A model generated the notes under the pieces. The model was given only the letters and a program-made list of their open reading frames with translations, was not told the origin of the DNA and searched no databases. Shown piece after piece: positions 7,334-14,171 of a DNA stretch of 46,025 bases; position 1 is the stretch's first letter; every line of letters begins with the position of its first letter. This DNA comes from an uncultured Pseudomonadota bacterium (GTDB taxonomy: Bacteria; Pseudomonadota; Alphaproteobacteria; Rs-D84): the NCBI GenBank assembly GCA_902787665.1, contig CADAHF010000001.1:66757-112781 (forward strand), given 5' to 3'. The position numbers were made by a program, and so were the translations under genes.

Positions 7334-9592
7334 ATGAAAAGACTTGTTATTATATTAGGTGGATTGCTGGCATTGCCCGCATTTGCTGAGGTTGCGCCGT
7401 TTTATTATGATGGTGTAACTGAATATGCAGACACTGAAATGAACGATGGTGGTGCTGTCGTTGGTGACGAAATTGTTGCCGAAGAAAATTCGATTGCTGC
7501 ACCTGTTGTTCCATCTCGGCCGGCTGCTCGTGCAAGTGCAACGCGAAATGCGTCGCGTGCAACACCGTCGAATGTAACGACTGGTAATCGTGTGTCGAAT
7601 TCTCGTGTGGTTGCATCTCGTGGTGCAACGGGTGCTGTGACTGCTCGCAGTGCTGGAACACAACGTGCAACTGTTGCGCGTGCTGGTACGACTACATTGA
7701 CGACTTCTGGCGGTTCCCTGTATTTACCAAATAATACTGGTCGTGTTGGTGTTCGTGCGGCTGGATCTGTGGCGCGTGCGCCATCGGTTTCTGTATCGAA
7801 TACAACAACCGCAACGGCTGATACTGTCAAGGAAGCGACCGAAAACTTGGATAATTTGATGGAATTGACCGATTATTGCAAGGCGCAATATACCGCGTGT
7901 ATGGATAATTTCTGCAATGTCTTGGATGATAACCAGGGTCGTTGCTCTTGCAGCAAAAATGTCAAGAATTATGAAAAAACCGAAGATGCGTTGCGTGCCG
8001 CAACCGAAGAATTACAGGATGTTGCACAACGTATTCAGTATATCGGTTTGACTAATGAAGAAATTACAACTTTGTTTGCTGAAACCGAAGCGGAAACCGC
8101 GATGCAAAGCAAATCTGATAACAGTAAGTTGAAAAGTGACCTTGATCGTATTAAAAATATGATTGTTGGTGTTAAAACTGGTTCTGCAAGTGCGATTGGC
8201 GATACCGCCGGTATCAGTTTAGATTTGTCGAATCTGTTAAGTTTCAATATCGATTCAACCGGATTTGATTTGTCAGCATTGTTTGGAACACAATCACAAA
8301 ATACATCGTCCATTGGTAATCAACGTGGTGAAGCATTGTATAAAAGTGCGGCTGCACGTTGCAAATCTGCGGTGCTGACACAATGCGCGGCCCAGGGTGT
8401 TGATTCCGGGGTTATTGTGAATTCGTATGATGTTGAAATTGATAAACAATGCATCCTTTATGAACGTGCATTGACCGATTCGAATACACAGATGTCTGCA
8501 ACCGTGCGTAATGCAAAAACCGTTTTACAGAAAGCGCGTTTGATGGTTGCCCAACAAAAGAATCAATATGATTTGCGTGGATGCATCAGTGCATTGGATT
8601 CTTGTATGCAAGATGACTATGTATGCGGAACCGATTACGAAGATTGTTTGGACCCAACCGGCAAATATATTGTAGACGGTAAAGTTGTTGTTGGTTCAAA
8701 GCCAGGTTTGTCTGGTGGTGATTGGGCCAGTGACGCTGCAACCAATACAACAAGTGGTCTTTATCAGACGTGGAATGTTAATGGTAATGGCCAAAATATT
8801 TGGGCACCGGCAGAAGGGGCGCCAAAACCATATACATTGACGAATTATATAGATGAAACTGTGGAATTAGCTGCTGCTAAGGACAGTAGTTCTGGTGAAA
8901 TGTCTGTATTCTTGCAGAACAAGTTGGGATATAATGAAAATGGCAAGAATTATGGTATGTGCATTTCCATCTTGAACAAATGTCAAGATTATACATATGT
9001 AAACGGTACCTATAATGCGGAAAACAGTGTAATCAAGAATTATATGCAACGTGCATTCCGTCAGATTAAATCGGCACAAGATGAAGTTTTGGCGAACTAT
9101 GCATCAAGTTGCTTGTCTGATGTCACTTCTTGCTTAAGCCAGAACCGTTACGCGTATGATAACACCACGGATAATAACTATTCAGATGTTGCTATCCGTG
9201 CTTGCTTACCAGTTATCAATACATGTCGTTCGGTAACACTGGGTACACAAGACGATGTAGATTTGACCGAAGCTAAAGAATGGCTGGACACCTCTGGGAT
9301 AGCAAAGTATAGCAACCAAGGTATCTGTGAAGCTTCTCATGGAAGTTGGAATGCTACATCAAAATCATGTATGTGTAACTCAACAGCTTTGTTAGAAAAT
9401 GTCACAAAAGACAACAAGGTTGTATCATGTAAGTGTCCAGAGGCTACACCTGCGTGGAGTACTACCAGTGGAAAATGTGTGACTCAGGCACAAGCAAATT
9501 GTGAAGGTGATGATGGTTCGTGGAGTGGCTCAACATGTGCTTGTGGCACAGGCAAGGAATGGGATACGACTAGTTTGCACTGCAAAGCGTAA
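7334..9592 (+). CDS. Large exported cysteine-rich protein of unknown function
   Basis: 752 residues; no known family recognised. It has a signal peptide (about 1-18, ending PAFA), then a low-complexity Arg/Ala/Ser/Thr-rich segment to about residue 160. The body contains recurring Cys pairs such as YCKAQYTACMDNFCNVL, CISALDSCMQDDYVCG, CISILNKCQDYTY, CLSDVTSCLSQN and CLPVINTCRS, suggesting disulfide-bonded helical hairpins outside the cytoplasm. The last 100 residues form a different small Cys module (CEASHGSWNATSKSCMC, CKCPEATPAW, CEGDDGSWSGSTCACG). I count 13 TGC to 5 TGT Cys codons in the body but 1 TGC to 9 TGT in this tail, hinting at a separate origin. A good AAGGGAAGGA ribosome site precedes the ATG. 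Confidence 0.8.
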   Translation: MKRLVIILGGLLALPAFAEVAPFYYDGVTEYADTEMNDGGAVVGDEIVAEENSIAAPVVPSRPAARASATRNASRATPSNVTTGNRVSNSRVVASRGATGAVTARSAGTQRATVARAGTTTLTTSGGSLYLPNNTGRVGVRAAGSVARAPSVSVSNTTTATADTVKEATENLDNLMELTDYCKAQYTACMDNFCNVLDDNQGRCSCSKNVKNYEKTEDALRAATEELQDVAQRIQYIGLTNEEITTLFAETEAETAMQSKSDNSKLKSDLDRIKNMIVGVKTGSASAIGDTAGISLDLSNLLSFNIDSTGFDLSALFGTQSQNTSSIGNQRGEALYKSAAARCKSAVLTQCAAQGVDSGVIVNSYDVEIDKQCILYERALTDSNTQMSATVRNAKTVLQKARLMVAQQKNQYDLRGCISALDSCMQDDYVCGTDYEDCLDPTGKYIVDGKVVVGSKPGLSGGDWASDAATNTTSGLYQTWNVNGNGQNIWAPAEGAPKPYTLTNYIDETVELAAAKDSSSGEMSVFLQNKLGYNENGKNYGMCISILNKCQDYTYVNGTYNAENSVIKNYMQRAFRQIKSAQDEVLANYASSCLSDVTSCLSQNRYAYDNTTDNNYSDVAIRACLPVINTCRSVTLGTQDDVDLTEAKEWLDTSGIAKYSNQGICEASHGSWNATSKSCMCNSTALLENVTKDNKVVSCKCPEATPAWSTTSGKCVTQAQANCEGDDGSWSGSTCACGTGKEWDTTSLHCKA
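9269..9285 (+). repeat. Left copy of 17-bp inverted repeat, inside the Cys-rich protein gene
   Basis: GAAGCTAAAGAATGGCT, encoding EAKEWL in frame. It matches the reverse complement of 9732-9748 at 16 of 17 bases. The two copies enclose 446 bp containing the variable tail of the gene and its terminator. Confidence 0.6.
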
Positions 9593-9627
9593 TAGACCTG
9601 GTCTAAGATTTTTCGCTACATAAAAAC

Positions 9628-9655
9628 AAACCGCCACTCAACAGAGTGGCGGTTT
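9628..9655. terminator. Bidirectional terminator between the Cys-rich gene and mraZ
   Basis: A perfect 11-bp stem (9628-9638 with 9645-9655), core CCGCCACT/AGTGGCGG, loop of 6, flanked by A/T pairs. It lies between convergent genes. An 11-bp direct repeat ATTTTTCGCTA flanks it at 9608-9618 and 9676-9686. Confidence 0.75.
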
Positions 9656-9731
9656 AATACATATCAAATATGATTATTTTTCGCTATCAAATTAGTCGCC
9701 CACATCGTAAGTGGTATTGATAGCATCATTT

Positions 9732-9748
9732 AGCCATTCTTTTGCTTC
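9732..9748 (-). repeat. Right copy of 17-bp inverted repeat, with an orphan coding tail
   Basis: On the minus strand it reads GAAGCAAAAGAATGGCT in the same codon phase (EAKEWL) and continues as an open stretch encoding NDAINTTYDVGD before a stop at about 9693. No start codon or gene body precedes it, because mraZ ends at 9759. It therefore resembles an alternative 3' end for the gene at 7334. Confidence 0.5.
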
Positions 9749-9758
9749 TGAAGGGATT

Positions 9759-10205
9759 TTAACTAATCTTTAAATCTGGTCTTGCGTTATGCAGACGTGA
9801 TAATGCGCCGTTCTGCATTTTTGTAAATTCGTCAGGGTTCCAAATCTGAAAACTGGTTCCGCGACCAACAAATACTGCACGATCGGTTATGCCAGCATGC
9901 GCCAATAAATCAGCCGGAATCACAATACGTCCCGTTACGTCAAATTGTAATGGGCGGGCATCCGCAAATAGCATTGCCGATAAATCGTCCAATGTGCCGT
10001 CAAAAACGCCCATTTTATCGGTCGCAGACGCCAATTGTTCCATGCGTGACATTGATAACCCATCAATACATTTATTCGTAAAAGAACGGTATAAAACAAC
10101 GCCCATAAATTGTTCAGATGAAACGGCGGCGCGAAAAGATGCCGGGACGGAAATTCGACCCTTAGTGTCCAAACGATTTTCATAAGATGAGAGAAACAAT
10201 GACAT
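9759..10205 (-). CDS. mraZ: Transcriptional regulator MraZ
   Basis: 148 residues with two SpoVT-AbrB-type DNA-binding repeats, each with the MraZ signature: DTKGRISVPASFR near residue 13 and DVTGRIVIPADL in the second half, plus the FVGRG.SFQIW block. MraZ forms a ring-shaped oligomer and represses the division and cell-wall (dcw) operon that it normally heads. Here no rsmH/ftsL/ftsI follows: the next element downstream is a terminator and a convergent unrelated gene, so mraZ stands alone. A TTGACA-17-TAGGTT promoter lies upstream. Confidence 0.95.
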   Translation of the reverse strand: MSLFLSSYENRLDTKGRISVPASFRAAVSSEQFMGVVLYRSFTNKCIDGLSMSRMEQLASATDKMGVFDGTLDDLSAMLFADARPLQFDVTGRIVIPADLLAHAGITDRAVFVGRGTSFQIWNPDEFTKMQNGALSRLHNARPDLKIS

Positions 10206-10258
10206 TTCTTAATCTATCCTTAGGTCTTGTTGCCGGCATACACCCGCGCCACAATCGT

Positions 10259-10287
10259 AACCTAGCACACTGTTTTTTTGTTGTCAA
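10259..10287 (-). promoter_or_regulatory. Promoter for mraZ
   Basis: On the minus strand TTGACA (10282-10287) is 17 bp from TAGGTT (10259-10264). The leader between it and the start is GC-rich (GTGGCGCGGGTG), where MraZ self-binding boxes could lie, but I cannot resolve a clean repeated TGGG pattern. The rest of the 370-bp intergenic region up to 10378 is AT-rich with no gene visible. Confidence 0.55.
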
Positions 10288-10378
10288 TGACAAATTATAA
10301 TTATTTTATGGGATTTTATGGTTTTGTATGTCAAAAATAAATATTTTTAAATAAAATGAAAATATTTTATTTTTTCGC

Positions 10379-10408
10379 TTGACCTGCGATTCGTTTTTGT
10401 TCTATGAT
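10379..10408 (+). promoter_or_regulatory. Promoter for the 112-residue unknown gene
   Basis: TTGACC (10379-10384) is 18 bp from TATGAT (10403-10408). The predicted transcript carries a leader of about 165 nt before the ATG at 10579, long for this genome. Confidence 0.6.
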
Positions 10409-10492
10409 TGATGTATAGACAAGGAAGGAAACTTCAAAAAGCCCAGAAAACCGCCAAAAGCCGGATTTCTGCAAAAAACAAAAACGACGGGG

Positions 10493-10549
10493 AAAATTGA
10501 TTTCGTTATTTGTAAATACATCGTGTAAATACAAATCGACATCAATTTT
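10493..10549 (+). promoter_or_regulatory. Long hairpin in the mRNA leader
   Basis: Imperfect stem of about 19 bp: AAAATTGAT (10493-10501) with ATCAATTTT (10541-10549), TCG with CGA, and ATTTGTA (10508-10514) with TACAAAT (10530-10536), with small bulges and a 15-nt loop. It ends about 16 bases before the strong GGAGGG ribosome site. There is no T-tract after it, so it is not a terminator; a role in RNA stability or translation control is inferred. Confidence 0.5.
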
Positions 10550-10578
10550 ACTTAAAAAAACAAAACGGAGGGACGCAC

Positions 10579-10917
10579 ATGGCAACAAAAAATATCAAAG
10601 ACATTATGATTGCCCTGAACAAGGTTTTAACAACTACTGTTTGGGTCAATAACGATCGCCAGATTATTTCACTGGCTGACGAATTGCATATCGGTAAAAA
10701 CAATTCGCCACGATCAATCGAAGATTTGGCACGACCATCATTGGTTGGTGCATATGTTTCACTGCAAATTCGCACCGATAATTTCGATGTGGCTGCGGAA
10801 AGTTTGGAAACAAAAGATTTGGCTTTGCGCGTAAAGTCAATGGTCTTTGCAGAGGCAAAGAAATTGCTGGATGCGGGCGATGTATCGTCTGAATCCGGGG
10901 TCGCAATGGCCGCATAA
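10579..10917 (+). CDS. Small cytoplasmic protein of unknown function
   Basis: 112 residues, not recognised. No signal peptide or membrane segment. The first third (KDIMIALNKVLTTTVWVNNDRQIISLADELHIG) looks like alternating helix and strand, and the centre SLVGAYVSLQIRTDNFDVAAESL could be amphipathic. It has its own TTGACC/TATGAT promoter, a structured leader, a very strong ribosome site (CGGAGGG, 8 bases before the ATG) and its own terminator, so it is probably an abundant single-gene product. Codon use matches its neighbours. Unrelated to the M13 peptidase convergent on it. Confidence 0.8.
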   Translation: MATKNIKDIMIALNKVLTTTVWVNNDRQIISLADELHIGKNNSPRSIEDLARPSLVGAYVSLQIRTDNFDVAAESLETKDLALRVKSMVFAEAKKLLDAGDVSSESGVAMAA

Positions 10918-10988
10918 TTGCCCGGCGCACGTGTGCGTTGGTTTCTGGGCAATTAATCAGTTTTCCGGTTACGGAAAGGAAGGGAGTG

Positions 10989-11022
10989 CCGTCGGCGAGT
11001 AATCGCCGGCGGTTCTTGTTTT
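10989..11022 (+). terminator. Terminator after the 112-residue gene
   Basis: A 10-bp stem CCGTCGGCGA/TCGCCGGCGG (one T-G wobble) with loop GTAA, followed by TTCTTGTTTT. A second hairpin with TTGCCC/GGGCAA ends (10918-10952) lies directly after the stop codon. Confidence 0.75.
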
Positions 11023-13009
11023 ACCAAATTTTTACCCGTTTATCTGGGGCAAGGTACATTTTATCGTTTTCGGTAATGTTATATGCATCATACCATGCGT
11101 CAATTTGTGGCAAAATGCCATTTACACGATTGCGCCCCAGGGAATGTTCATCAACCTTGGTCCGACGCAGTTTTTCAGCATCACGGATGTTGCCCGCCCA
11201 TACGCCCGCATACGCAACAAAGAAACGCATGTCTGGGGTTAAATCCAATGCCGTGTTTGATGGTATGCCAAAGTTTTTATACGCTGTATAAGATACCGTT
11301 ACGCCACCATAATCAGCCAAATTTTCGCCCAATGTGAATTCTCCATTTGCGTGGATGCCCGGTGCGATTTCTATTTTATCAAAGAATTTGCGCAAAACGG
11401 ATGTGCGTTCAACAAATGCGTCGGCATCTGATTTTGTCCACCAATCGCGCAGGTTGCCGTCTGCGTCAAATTGGCGACCGGAATCATCAAAACCGTGCGT
11501 CATTTCGTGTCCAATTACACTGCCGATTGCGCCATAGTTAAATGCATCGTCTGCATCCATATCAAAGAACGGATATTGCAAGATTCCCGCCGGAAAACAC
11601 ACTTCGTTCGTTGACGGGTCGTAATATGCGTTAACCTCGTGCGCGTTCATGTACCAAATGGTTGGGTCTTTTTCACGACCAATTTTTTCCAGCCAAAACT
11701 CGTCTTCGAATTTAGATACATTTACCATGTTTTCCCACAGCGATGCGTTTTCATCAAGTTTTAATTTTGAATAATCGCGCCATTTGTCTGGGTAACCGAT
11801 TTTTGCGCGGAATGTAGATAGTTTCTTTAATGCTTGTTTTTTTGTGTCGTCTCCCATCCAGGTCAAGTTTTCAATACGCATACCCAATGCGCGTTGCAAA
11901 TTTTTAACCAGTTTTTCCATGCGCGATTTAGCCGCGGCTGAAAAATACTTTTTAACATACAGGTGGCCGATTTCTTCGCCCAATGACCCGTCAAGCATAG
12001 CAACTGCACGTTTCCAACGTGGCTTTGGCTCAATTTGTCCAGCCAAGAATCGATTATAAAAATCAAAAGATATATCGTATGTCGTATCGTCAAGCATCGC
12101 ACCAGCAGCCAAAATAATACGATATTTCAAATATGTTTTAATCAAATCAAAATCTGTGTCGCCCATTATCGCGATTGATTCACTGATTGCCTCTGGTTGA
12201 TTTATGTTGATAAATTTCGCCGCGGATGCGCCGCGTGTTTCAAGGTATGTGTCCCAATCAAATCCAGGGAATTTTTCGCGCACTTCATCAACCGACATTT
12301 TGTGATAGTTTGCGTGGGGATCGCGCAATTTTTCCTTTGGATAAAATGATTTCGCCATGCGTTCTTCGAATCTATACAATTTTTCCGCATCAACAGAAAT
12401 TCCAAAGTTTTTCATTTGTTTGGCGATGAATTTTTTATATTCTTGGCGCGCCTGAATCGACTTTTCATCTGTATCAAAGTAATAATCACGCGCCATGCCA
12501 AGTCCGCCCTGGCCAATATTATAAATATAGTGGTCGCTGTCCATTTCGTCCAAAGATACGCCGTCGCCCCAAAACGCAGATGCGAATTTATGCATTTTGC
12601 CCAAATATTTCGGTAATTCAGATGCAGATTTTAATTCGTCTATTTCTGATAAATATGGTGCCACTGGTGCGGTTTTGTCGGTATTTAATTTTTCGGCATT
12701 CATCGCAATATCGTACAGCATGCCGATTTTGCCAGAATCTGTTTCGGCAATTTCACGCACGCGTTCCAGATTTGTATTAACCAATGCATCAAAAGAACCA
12801 TAACGCGTATAATCGTCTGGAATAGGGTGCGATACCGCCCAACCATGTGTCGCATAATCGTAAAAATCATCGCCTGGTTTTACAGACAAATCCATATTTT
12901 CAATTTTTATTCCAGCATCCATATTTTTCCCCCTTGATGTATATGTGGCAAAGCCAACCGCTGATAAAACGGCGACTATGCCAAGAAAATTTAATAACTT
13001 GTGTTCCAT
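11021..13009 (-). CDS. M13-family zinc metallopeptidase (neprilysin/PepO-like)
   Basis: 662 residues. An N-terminal hydrophobic segment (about 6-24) acts as signal or anchor, so the enzyme is probably periplasmic. The catalytic domain has the M13 zinc site HEMTH (501-505) and ENLAD (562-566, supplying the third ligand), the upstream substrate-binding NAYYDPSTNEVCFPAGIL, and the typical C-terminus ending in Trp (PDKRVKIW). The family cleaves small peptides on the amino side of hydrophobic residues. It lies 4 bases downstream of hemW on the same strand and is probably co-transcribed with it; the two functions are not obviously linked. Confidence 0.94.
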   Translation of the reverse strand: MEHKLLNFLGIVAVLSAVGFATYTSRGKNMDAGIKIENMDLSVKPGDDFYDYATHGWAVSHPIPDDYTRYGSFDALVNTNLERVREIAETDSGKIGMLYDIAMNAEKLNTDKTAPVAPYLSEIDELKSASELPKYLGKMHKFASAFWGDGVSLDEMDSDHYIYNIGQGGLGMARDYYFDTDEKSIQARQEYKKFIAKQMKNFGISVDAEKLYRFEERMAKSFYPKEKLRDPHANYHKMSVDEVREKFPGFDWDTYLETRGASAAKFININQPEAISESIAIMGDTDFDLIKTYLKYRIILAAGAMLDDTTYDISFDFYNRFLAGQIEPKPRWKRAVAMLDGSLGEEIGHLYVKKYFSAAAKSRMEKLVKNLQRALGMRIENLTWMGDDTKKQALKKLSTFRAKIGYPDKWRDYSKLKLDENASLWENMVNVSKFEDEFWLEKIGREKDPTIWYMNAHEVNAYYDPSTNEVCFPAGILQYPFFDMDADDAFNYGAIGSVIGHEMTHGFDDSGRQFDADGNLRDWWTKSDADAFVERTSVLRKFFDKIEIAPGIHANGEFTLGENLADYGGVTVSYTAYKNFGIPSNTALDLTPDMRFFVAYAGVWAGNIRDAEKLRRTKVDEHSLGRNRVNGILPQIDAWYDAYNITENDKMYLAPDKRVKIW

Positions 13010-13013
13010 ATTG

Positions 13014-14069
13014 TTACCTGATTAAATTCACCAACAAATCGTCCAAGACCAATATTCCATTGTCGGTTGCACGCATGCGTTCATCATTGATTTGGACAAG
13101 TTCGTTGTGTTCTTTTGCGTATTCCATATTTAGCACATTTTTCACATCTTTTGCAAGCAATACGCCACGCATCGTGCGCAGGCCAGTAATTACTTTTTCA
13201 ATCGCACGCGCATCATTGGTTATTGGTTCAAATTTGACGCCACCCCCCAGTTGTTCGTACCATACATTGTTCATAAAAACACGACCCGCCGCCGCGGTGC
13301 CAAGACCGATATATGCATCGCCATCCCATATATTTTGATTGTGCCGACATTCGTTGTCGGGGTTTGCATAATTAGAAACCTCATACCGTGGCAGGTTTAA
13401 CGTGTTTTGAATCGCGGTATACATATCTGCCATTTCGTTATTTGTCGGCATCGTCAAATTCATTTTCCCAAATGGTGTTGATGGTTCAATAGTTAATTCA
13501 TACATAGAGCAATGTGAAAGACCAGTGTTGTTTATTTGTTTGCAAAGATTTTCAACCTTGTTTGCATTGTGTCCAGGCAGACCATAAATAAAATCAGCCG
13601 ATACACGAATTTGGCGTGCTAAAGCAGAATCTATAAGTTTTCGGGCTGTATATGCATTATGGCGGCGTCCTAGAAAAGCTAATTCGTCATCATCAAACGA
13701 TTGAACACCAATCGACAAACGGTTTGCGCCATATTTTATAAATTCATCTAAACGTGCCGTATCCAATGTGCCTGGGTTTGATTCAAGCGTGATTTCGGCA
13801 TTGTTGACAATATTAAATTTGCTATGCAGGTGTTCAATGATTTGGGCAAAGTATTTTGTTGGCAACAGTGATGGTGTTCCGCCACCAAAAAATACTGTTG
13901 GAACATCGAATTTTCCCAACATTTCTGCCCAATGGTCAATTTCGCCAATAATGCCAGCAGTGTATTTTTCCCAATCTGGTTTGGCGCAGGCATGGCTGAA
14001 AAACGCGCAATAATTGCATTTCGATATGCAAAAAGGGACATGAATATAGATATTGTGTGGTAATGTCAT
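13014..14069 (-). CDS. hemW: Radical SAM heme chaperone HemW
   Basis: 351 residues. The radical-SAM cluster C14-x3-C18-x2-C21 (FCISKCNYCAF) is followed by Phe instead of the extra Cys seen in the anaerobic coproporphyrinogen oxidase HemN, which marks HemW. The FFGGGTPSLL and SIGVQSFDDDELAFLGRRH blocks are typical of the family. HemW binds heme and delivers it to target proteins rather than oxidising coproporphyrinogen. It is first in a two-gene unit with the M13 peptidase and is preceded by a TTGCGC-16-TAAAAT promoter. Confidence 0.92.
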   Translation of the reverse strand: MTLPHNIYIHVPFCISKCNYCAFFSHACAKPDWEKYTAGIIGEIDHWAEMLGKFDVPTVFFGGGTPSLLPTKYFAQIIEHLHSKFNIVNNAEITLESNPGTLDTARLDEFIKYGANRLSIGVQSFDDDELAFLGRRHNAYTARKLIDSALARQIRVSADFIYGLPGHNANKVENLCKQINNTGLSHCSMYELTIEPSTPFGKMNLTMPTNNEMADMYTAIQNTLNLPRYEVSNYANPDNECRHNQNIWDGDAYIGLGTAAAGRVFMNNVWYEQLGGGVKFEPITNDARAIEKVITGLRTMRGVLLAKDVKNVLNMEYAKEHNELVQINDERMRATDNGILVLDDLLVNLIR

Positions 14070-14078
14070 TGTGTTGGT

Positions 14079-14106
14079 ATTTTACCCTGATTGATTAATC
14101 GCGCAA
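14079..14106 (-). promoter_or_regulatory. Promoter for hemW-M13 peptidase
   Basis: On the minus strand TTGCGC (14101-14106) is 16 bp from TAAAAT (14079-14084), about 10 bases before the hemW start. Confidence 0.5.
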
Positions 14107-14122
14107 GTAATAAATGAAAACA

Positions 14123-14155
14123 CTTTTTTATACCCCTTTTTTATGATATAATAAA
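14123..14155 (+). promoter_or_regulatory. Promoter block shared with the 31.9-kb outer-membrane protein gene
   Basis: T6, ATA, C4, T6, then ATGATATAATAAA, with the -10 box TATAAT at 14147-14152. The 33 bases match 31882-31914 except for CCC replaced by GGG. The -35 position is occupied by the first T6 tract rather than a TTGACA-like box. Confidence 0.65.
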
Positions 14156-14171
14156 CTGTAATAAGGTAAGG

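Noticed and set aside
7350..7830. Long minus-strand open frames (up to 141 codons) opposite the Cys-rich gene
   Set aside because: They mirror the low-complexity Arg/Ala/Ser/Thr region, have no promoter or ribosome site, and give unnatural His/Gln- or Thr-rich products.
9600..9760. Short minus-strand stretch as a gene of its own
   Set aside because: Only about 25 codons with no start codon or ribosome site; better explained as an orphan 3' end matching the neighbouring gene.
13014..14069. Oxygen-independent coproporphyrinogen oxidase HemN
   Set aside because: The residue after the CX3CX2C cluster pattern is Phe rather than the additional Cys of HemN, and the protein is short; this is the HemW pattern.
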